The notes under the pieces were generated by a model. It was not told the origin of the DNA. It did not search any database and was given only the letters and a program-made list of their open reading frames with translations. 64,000 nt of DNA. Origin: Triatoma infestans. Its lineage: Eukaryota; Arthropoda; Insecta; Hemiptera; Reduviidae. Shown in pieces: positions 60,871 through 64,000 of the stretch (the stretch's first letter is position 1; each line of letters begins with the position of its first letter). The stretch covers positions 1 to 64,000 of the forward strand of contig JAAEAF010003524.1 of the NCBI GenBank assembly GCA_011037195.1, written 5' to 3'. The translations under genes were made by a program, and so were the position numbers.

Positions 60871-61416
60871 GTTGTTATAATAATACTCTTTATTTTCCTA
60901 ATATTTCACGAAAATTCTTTCATTCAGGGCGAATATGTGAGAAAACAAGGTCTTGGAGGAATAATGTTCTGGACAATTGACGATGATGATTTTATGGCTG
61001 ATTGTGGAAATAGAAGTTTTCCACTCATCAAGGCAGGTCGAGAAGGTTTATTAGGAAGGAGAAGCATTACTCGTGCTGGTAGCGATCCTTTCGTATCCAG
61101 GGTGCCAACAACCAAACCAACAACAACACAATCAGCTACTAGAAGAGTTACTCTTATGGAAGAAATTATTAGAAACATTGCTTCCTCGACAAATGGTTTA
61201 ATGACAGATAGACCTTTATCAACTGATGCAGTTGAGAACAAAGGTTCGGATAATCCAATTAGTAACAGCGTACGGCCACAACCATCTGTTACACAAAGTC
61301 CAATAAGTATAACTGGAACAAAACGTGAAGGTGGAGATACCTATCATCAGTCAATAAGTGTTTGGATTGTAAATAATATTCTGAATTTAGGTGATTCTGA
61401 AAAACGTAACAAATAG
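45036..61416 (+). CDS. Secreted GH18 chitinase-like protein with Thr/Ser-rich tail, catalytic Glu replaced (gene 2, 8 exons)
   Basis: Joined exons are 45036-45093, 45174-45368, 49623-49882, 55887-56011, 56084-56213, 56302-56487, 58109-58234 and 60928-61416. They total 1569 nt and stay in frame from ATG to TAG (522 aa). Seen: signal peptide to Ala19, CYYTNW, ICTHLIYAF, SIGGW (Trp109 kept), FDGLNLDWQYP, LAYDYH, LGIPTYGR, MFWTID (Trp375), and the two Cys pairs expected in this group. The barrel ends near residue 406. A hydrophilic Thr/Pro/Ser-rich tail of about 115 residues follows, resembling the linker after the GH18 domain of Cht6, but no CBM14 domain is present. Odd: N146 and Q150 replace the second Asp and the catalytic Glu, exactly as in gene 1. 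Inference: a secreted chitin-binding or signalling pseudoenzyme. It is closer to ordinary Cht6 than gene 1 is, so it probably keeps the older function of the pair. Confidence 0.9.
45174..45368 (+). CDS. Gene 2 exon 2: GH18 N-terminal strand
   Basis: Encodes KKIVCYYTNWAP and ICTHLIYAFATFSN, the two N-terminal signatures of the GH18 barrel. Three nt longer than gene 1 exon 2. Acceptor TTTTTCAG ends at 45173; donor GTAAGA at 45369, phase 1. Confidence 0.88.
45590..46440 (-). mobile_element. RepA older copy, reverse
   Basis: Starts GTCTGGTTTGAAACACTTAC and TTTCTCTTATTGA. Modules are much diverged (CTATTTAAAACTTTTTTTCTGG, CTCAAAAACGGTTG). Lies in gene 2 intron 2. Confidence 0.45.
46507..46596 (+). 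mobile_element. SINE-A, 5' half
   Basis: CTCACGCGTTGGTCTAGTC, GTGCGAGAATTCAGG and GATTCGATTACCGTGAGGGC are the head. The element breaks off after GGGCAAATTCGTACT and resumes at 47163. Confidence 0.75.
46596..47161. mobile_element. Probable solo LTR splitting a SINE-A
   Basis: A 566-nt insertion that interrupts SINE-A between its head and body. It begins TGTAGATAG and ends GTTAACA, the TGT...ACA ends of LTRs, with an AT-rich TATA-like tract near 46700. Flanking GTAC / CTAC would be an imperfect 4-bp target duplication. If the borders are shifted by one base the duplication is an exact TACT. No internal retroviral-type region is present. Strand not determined. Confidence 0.5.
47163..47318 (+). 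mobile_element. SINE-A, 3' half
   Basis: Resumes GACCCAGCATCGTG and runs through AGCGAAGGGCGGAAC and AATCGCCGTCTGGTAAG to CATGGGCTGTTGCG, collinear with the body of complete copies. Confidence 0.75.
47403..48361 (+). mobile_element. RepA copy, full length
   Basis: Starts ACTTTCTCTTACACCTAGTAAGAGG, has (TG)n near 47528 and CTCCATGGGATC, three module starts, and ends GGAGTAAGAGAAAGT, GTGTGAGTGTTTCACTCCAGA. Confidence 0.8.
48380..49215 (+). mobile_element. RepA older copy
   Basis: Follows the young copy directly. Weak module cores (CCACTGG-like, TTTATTTGAAACATTTTTC) and an end-like GTTTCACATTGGAG plus T-run. Heavily diverged. Confidence 0.4.
49623..49882 (+). CDS. Gene 2 exon 3: catalytic-loop exon with N146 and Q150
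   Basis: Carries SIGGWAEASARFS and FDGLNLDWQYPTFREGS. The flanks match active Cht6 enzymes very closely, which makes the D-to-N and E-to-Q changes stand out. Acceptor TTTCAG ends at 49622; donor GTAAAT at 49883, phase 0. Confidence 0.92.
49925..50340. other. Start of gene 2 intron 3
   Basis: AT-rich up to about 50165. From there the sequence is GC-rich and may already be 3' UTR of the LINE that follows. Confidence 0.35.
50899..51084 (-). pseudogene. LINE ORF2 RNase H part
   Basis: Encodes ICIFSDGQAAVKAL, containing the SD-Q-A catalytic block, and LIWVPGHKGIKVMN, the WVPGH-G block. It is cut by a stop before the final D of the domain. Confidence 0.65.
51619..52131 (-). pseudogene. LINE ORF2 reverse transcriptase part
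   Basis: RGCPRKGVLSPLLWCMVVDELL and FSYADDVVVRG carry the RT palm with both catalytic Asp of YADD intact. KYLGIILDSGLTWKAH is the thumb. The N-terminal RT motifs are deleted and frames are broken. Confidence 0.7.
52132..53014 (-). pseudogene. LINE ORF2 endonuclease part, frameshifted
   Basis: Starts with an ATG at 53014. Reads NIAIIAIALIQEPWLVRGTKI (the N-Q-EPW motif of AP-like endonucleases), continues in another frame through VTCSGG and VRC-like residues, then DPSLSDHMYIGFDI (the SDH catalytic motif). At least one frameshift. Confidence 0.65.
53061..53798 (-). CDS. LINE ORF1 protein, 245 aa
   Basis: ATG to stop without breaks. The basic N-terminus contains the SGAQRRQEARRRAA motif found in ORF1 proteins of LOA/I-type insect LINEs. 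The C-terminal half (SMPQFRGCYLSRGVLIVVC, LWLEQIVPEF, ARISVWVS) resembles the DUF4780-type region of such proteins, presumed to bind RNA. It lies just upstream of the ORF2 start at 53014. The plus-strand frames over the same DNA are shadows. Confidence 0.65.
   Translation of the reverse strand: MSSAADPLGEVSQKLTGIKITRKRPSGAQRRQEARRRAAAGGGNGSQIVYGRVCRGGRSVPSNRRGLAWLGFRPARVEPEGSKRARSEMSTPSTDPDKANRERKRARDPEEAPSCSFRDALSSHRMAIALEAYPSDRLMESQAEHIQAEIVSRIVDESMPQFRGCYLSRGVLIVVCDNDNSRLWLEQIVPEFHVGGEVRLRVGLARDILTPARISVWVSDNLREAPPAVILDKLRIQNEGLEMAA
54474..54745 (+). mobile_element. SINE-B with upstream extension
   Basis: Head GGGAAGGGATTAGCTCAGTTG; body CAGCTCACTGTCCGGTGATG, GGACAGTGTTGTG, GGCCGGCAGTGCACTGAGAA; A-rich tail. 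The preceding AAATATAAAAATATCAAGCG also precedes the copy at 35.7 kb, so the repeated unit is longer than the SINE. Confidence 0.7.
54945..55090 (-). mobile_element. SINE-B fragment, reverse
   Basis: CGGCTAATAAGCTGTAGATA, GTCTAAAGGCAGCGC and a T-run on the left resemble the SINE-B 3' part. Heavily diverged. Confidence 0.35.
55095..55880. other. End of gene 2 intron 3, nothing recognised
   Basis: AT-rich. A 20-nt-class T-run near 55290 is the only notable feature. Confidence 0.4.
55887..56011 (+). CDS. Gene 2 exon 4: GH18 barrel
   Basis: Begins TIREGFEEEA and runs through RLIITMSVPAETEY to NLQK. Acceptor TTTACAG ends at 55886; donor GTAAGT at 56012 (phase 2). It lies about 1.5 kb after the GC-rich LINE in intron 3. 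Confidence 0.9.
56084..56213 (+). CDS. Gene 2 exon 5: YDYH strand
   Basis: Encodes ADFFNILAYDYHLSYEP and the histidine-rich GHHTPLYPL loop typical of Cht6. Acceptor TTTTAG ends at 56083; donor GTAAGT at 56214, phase 0. Confidence 0.9.
56302..56487 (+). CDS. Gene 2 exon 6: LGIPTYGR
   Basis: Encodes LNLGIPTYGRTY, LGAPSKG and the YRTYYE end of the segment, in register with group VI chitinases. Acceptor TTGTAG ends at 56301; donor GTAAGT at 56488, phase 0. Confidence 0.9.
56490..57805. other. Gene 2 intron 6, nothing recognised
   Basis: AT-rich with no open frame or repeat that could be named. Confidence 0.4.
57848..57890 (-). ncRNA. Hammerhead-ribozyme-like motif, left arm
   Basis: The same motif as in the right arm, on the opposite strand, identical across the core because the arms are reverse complements. 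Confidence 0.5.
57958..58000 (+). ncRNA. Hammerhead-ribozyme-like motif, right arm
   Basis: In order: CATC (stem I strand), CTGAAGA (core CUGANGA), GGGC-GAAC-GCCC (stem II with 4-nt loop), GAAA (core), CCGG (minimal self-complementary stem III), TC (UH, cleavage expected after C57993) and GATG, which pairs with CATC to close stem I. One T at 57971 is unpaired beside stem II, which may weaken or abolish activity. Known family: type I hammerheads with very short stem III occur in Penelope-like elements. Confidence 0.5.
58109..58234 (+). CDS. Gene 2 exon 7
   Basis: Encodes ICQSIQAENWTVVHL and WVGYDDADSVRAK. Acceptor TTTTTTAG ends at 58108, only 70 nt after the 91-bp inverted repeat that occupies the end of intron 6. 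Donor GTAAAT at 58235. Confidence 0.9.
58240..59150. other. Gene 2 intron 7, first part, nothing recognised
   Basis: No repeat or gene identified in about 0.9 kb. Confidence 0.4.
59150..59491 (+). mobile_element. Poly(A)-tailed retro-insertion, family unknown
   Basis: AATAAA at 59440-59445 is followed at once by an uninterrupted 44-nt A-run (59448-59491), the hallmark of a reverse-transcribed RNA 3' end. The C-rich, T-poor sequence before it (ACACAGCACACACCACAC) contrasts with the flanks. The 5' limit is a guess. Confidence 0.45.
59683..60674 (-). mobile_element. RepA copy, full length, reverse
   Basis: Starts TCTGGTGTGAAACACTCACAC and ACTTTCTCTTACTCC. Three module ends follow (CCACCCCTCCCC near 59937 and 60239), then a long (CA)n at 60512-60551, and the end CCTCTTACTAGGAGTGAGAG. 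It lies within 260 nt of exon 8 of gene 2. Confidence 0.8.
60512..60551. repeat. (CA)n microsatellite inside RepA
   Basis: About 20 CA units at the place where every RepA copy has a TG/CA tract; lengths differ between copies. Confidence 0.9.
60814..60870. repeat. (ATA)n microsatellite before exon 8 of gene 2
   Basis: A 57-nt uninterrupted ATA repeat ending 57 nt upstream of the splice acceptor. It makes a chance open frame that runs into exon 8. Confidence 0.95.
60928..61416 (+). CDS. Gene 2 exon 8: last barrel strand, Thr/Ser-rich tail and stop
   Basis: Encodes GLGGIMFWTIDDDDFMADCG, the end of the barrel, then a tail with VPTTKPTTTQS and other Thr/Ser/Pro-rich stretches, ending at TAG. Acceptor TTCAG ends at 60927. 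Frame open upstream is an (ATA)n repeat in the intron and is not coding. Confidence 0.9.
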   Translation, partial: GEYVRKQGLGGIMFWTIDDDDFMADCGNRSFPLIKAGREGLLGRRSITRAGSDPFVSRVPTTKPTTTQSATRRVTLMEEIIRNIASSTNGLMTDRPLSTDAVENKGSDNPISNSVRPQPSVTQSPISITGTKREGGDTYHQSISVWIVNNILNLGDSEKRNK

Positions 61417-61419
61417 AAC

Positions 61420-64000
61420 TGCTAATGATCACAGAAGTGAAAATATAAAATTTCATAATTATAAAATTAATTTATGTTTCCAAAATGTGATCATCACATT
61501 AGCTTGTAAAATCTTTGTTACAGAAAAGCTACAAAAAAGTCAGCTTTATTACTATGTTTTCATGACTTAACACTAAGCCCAACTGAAACTACTTTGTGCC
61601 TTTGTGATATTAAAGCTTACTATATATCTCTTTAATGCTATTTCATTATCATATAGTATAATATCTGGATAACTATAACAAAAACTTCTTTATTAAAATA
61701 TGAATACAAAAATATAAAAGTACTTAAGGGGAAATAGGAAAAATTATATGCATATTTTAAATGCATAGAATAAATTGCCTAATATATCAAGATTTGGGAA
61801 TGTTTGCAATTTTTTTTAATTTAAAAATTTAAACCATTGCCCTTTCTTAATAATTAGACTAAAACTTGAATACATTTTGTATGCCATTTACATCGACACC
61901 AAATCTTGTATTTATTTTTACTATTCAGCAGCTTCAAGTAGAGAAATCTTTTTCTTTTCCAGATTTGCTTTTCTCTTGAATTGCTAAATACAATATTTGC
62001 TTTTACTTGGTGACTTATAAATAATTTATTTCTTAATAATTTTTTATTTAAACCAAGTGTTTGAAAACAAACAACTCGTGTATCTTTTTTAATGGTGTAT
62101 TTTTTTTTTAACTAAACACACTAAACCAATAAGCATGGCTTTTTTGATACTCGTATTTTGGGCTTTCAACTCTCCAGGGACATTTTCAGGTATATATCTA
62201 CAGGGTTCTTCCTTCTCACCCAAAGCAATTGGCATATAAGAATGAAATACACAGTTCAATTTAACATTTCATCTCCACAATGTATTGTTTATTAATCCTG
62301 AAATACTTGGAACCTAAGCTAAATACAATTACGAAACGAACATGCATTAAAATGCTATGACTTTTTCCAAAACTTCGTGAAGAGACAGACAAGGTCAGAA
62401 AAAAAAAAAGAGTGACAAATAGTGCTGGATGATCTGACAATGCTAAAATGATCAAATTGAAACTTTCATTTTTTTTCTTAGAAGTTTAGATGGATTTTTA
62501 AAAAAGCTATTTTTAAAATGAGTTTCATTTTATCTGGACCTTCAAATTCTTAAGAAGAAGACAAATAAAAGCTAGTTTCTAAGATATTAATGGGAATATT
62601 AAAGTAGATGAAGCATATTTTTAATTAATAGCTAATTATATTTTTGTATTTTAACTTATATTATTATTTCATCTCTGATCTGACTACAATGGTACAACAA
62701 TATTTGATATTATAAAACATTAAAAATAAACTAGGTAATAACAATTAATTGTATTTTTAGTTAGAAGTTATAAATGTTAAAATATTATATTATTTCATTT
62801 ATTTCATTAGAGTAGAGCTTATTTGTTGTTTGCGGTTTTTTTCATACATAGCAGGCAGTAAGGAAAAATTATATGATCCATATTTGTTTTATAATGCTTC
62901 TTTTAGTATTACTAAGTTTTTTGCCAGTAATGAACTAGATTATTTATATTTATTTTATTATTATTTATATTTCCATCTCCATTAAACTGACACTGGTAAA
63001 AACAATCATAATTTCATCCCAACAATTCAAATCTTACTAAGTGCATACCAAATAAATTATATTGGAACCGCCAAAGTTTAATGAAAGTTTACATTAGTTC
63101 TAGTCATTCTGTCGTTTAAGGCCCTAGGATATTTACATTGCCAAATATTTGTGAAAAATAGAGGAAGATAAAAGTATTAAGTTTATTTTCTTAAATTAAA
63201 AAAAAAAATCTAAAATATAATCTTTACTATCTCTAATAAAAAAATAATCATTTGGGTTTCATTGTTTTTGTTAACTAACCGGATTCAGATTATTTTTGGT
63301 AATATTTTATTAATGAATTGTATTAGTATTGATTGCTTGTGGTTCTCCAATCTGTTTTGTTAATTTGGTTCAAATATTTCTTACACAAGAAATACTCTCT
63401 GGTTGCTTTTACTGGATGGTTAATTTAAGCGTGGAGAAAAAGAAAACTAATAATTTGCAAAAATCACTAAGTGAATACGCTCTTTATAAGATTGAGAAAA
63501 CTCTCCCTAGAAATTAAAATTTTCAATATAAAAAGATTCATGTTCCCCTCAGTGGAATGCCACGGAACTTTTCCATACATCCTAGTTTATTCTCTAAGAT
63601 ATAGTTTCTTTTTTTATTTTATTTTACCATCCACTATTAGCACAGAATAAAAAGTTTTCAAATATTTTAATTATTATCTACTTAAAGATGACATTCCACA
63701 AAAACTTTCAATTTGTATAAAAAAAAATTAACCCCACTTTAACCCAACCTATTGAATTATTGAAACTTGAATCAAACAAAACTTACTAATCCATTACTTT
63801 TTATCTGTTATACAAGACGATTTAATCATGAAGCTTACTCCCTTCTCAATCTTTTAATAACAATGATTTTTTAAAACCAAGAAGTTGATAATGTCATTTA
63901 AACAGTAAGTGCCACAAGTTAATATGCAATATTCACAAGTTAATATTTTACAAATGTAAACAAATTCAAATATCTTAGCTATGGTACTGCTTCTTTTTTT
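61420..64000. other. DNA downstream of gene 2, no gene recognised
   Basis: Strongly AT-rich. Only short chance frames on both strands, with no repeat boundary or domain I can support. The first part is presumably 3' UTR of gene 2. Confidence 0.45.
61769..61774 (+). other. Candidate poly(A) signal of gene 2
   Basis: AATAAA about 350 nt after the stop. AT-rich context makes chance matches common. Confidence 0.25.

Noticed and set aside
60763..61416. 217-codon frame beginning with a poly-Ile stretch
   Set aside because: The first 55 codons are intronic ATA repeat. Coding starts after the acceptor at 60927.
1517..61416. Assignment to imaginal disc growth factors
   Set aside because: IDGFs also carry Gln for Glu, but the flanking motifs here (DWQYPTFREGS, YDYH-S-EP, HHTPLY) follow chitinase 6.
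1..64000. Bacterial features such as operons, ribosome binding sites or rho-independent terminators
   Set aside because: Introns, poly(A) tails, SINEs and LINEs show eukaryotic DNA. Hairpin plus T-run motifs here are RepA ends.

Overview
The window is eukaryotic nuclear DNA: AT-rich, with spliced protein-coding genes, GT-AG introns and dense interspersed repeats (non-LTR retrotransposons, tRNA-derived SINEs, mariner/Tc1-like relics, a Helitron relic, a probable solo LTR). The gene family and transposon mix point to an arthropod, most likely an insect. The species cannot be fixed from the sequence alone.

The host genes are two head-to-tail paralogues of a secreted glycoside hydrolase family 18 (GH18) protein resembling insect chitinase 6 (group VI). 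Gene 1 has eight coding exons between 1517 and 29801 (398 codons before the stop). Gene 2 has eight coding exons between 45036 and 61416 (522 codons before the stop). Exon number, all seven splice phases and the sizes of exons 3, 4 and 7 are identical, so this is a tandem duplication. Both proteins have the same two changes in the catalytic DxxDxDxE motif, reading FDG-I/L-NLDWQ: the second Asp is Asn146 and the proton-donor Glu is Gln150. Everything else needed for a folded secreted GH18 barrel is intact, so both look like catalytically dead chitinase-like proteins (pseudoenzymes). Gene 1 has also lost the Trp of the SIGGW motif and the C-terminal Thr/Ser/Pro-rich tail that gene 2 keeps.

Nearly everything else is repeat. 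The dominant family, called RepA here, is a roughly 0.95-1.05 kb non-coding element. It has a hairpin at each end, 15-bp subterminal inverted repeats, a TG/CA microsatellite, two or three diverged internal modules of about 290 bp, and T-rich or A-rich flanks. This layout resembles Helentron-associated (HINE/DINE-1-like) elements. A decayed Helitron helicase fragment lies at about 10.15-10.55 kb. Older RepA subfamilies fill much of the remaining intronic DNA.

Other repeats are three tRNA-like SINE families (A, B, C), several with target-site duplications and nested in older elements; a SINE-A copy split by a 566-bp TGT...ACA solo-LTR candidate; a 5'-truncated Jockey-type LINE with a long open RT frame (30.4-32.3 kb); an RTE-type LINE (40.7-43.5 kb); two RNase H-bearing LINEs (12.0-13.6 kb and 50.3-54.1 kb, the latter GC-rich); a second Jockey-like relic with an almost perfect 217-bp tandem duplication; two mariner relics; one Tc1-like relic; and two long inverted repeats whose arms carry hammerhead-ribozyme-like cores, as in Penelope-like elements.

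Layout: 0-1.5 kb upstream of gene 1; 1.5-29.8 kb gene 1 (introns 2, 3 and 7 full of repeats); 30-45 kb intergenic with Jockey, LINE fragments, RepA and RTE; 45-61.4 kb gene 2; 61.4-64 kb AT-rich downstream DNA with no recognisable gene.
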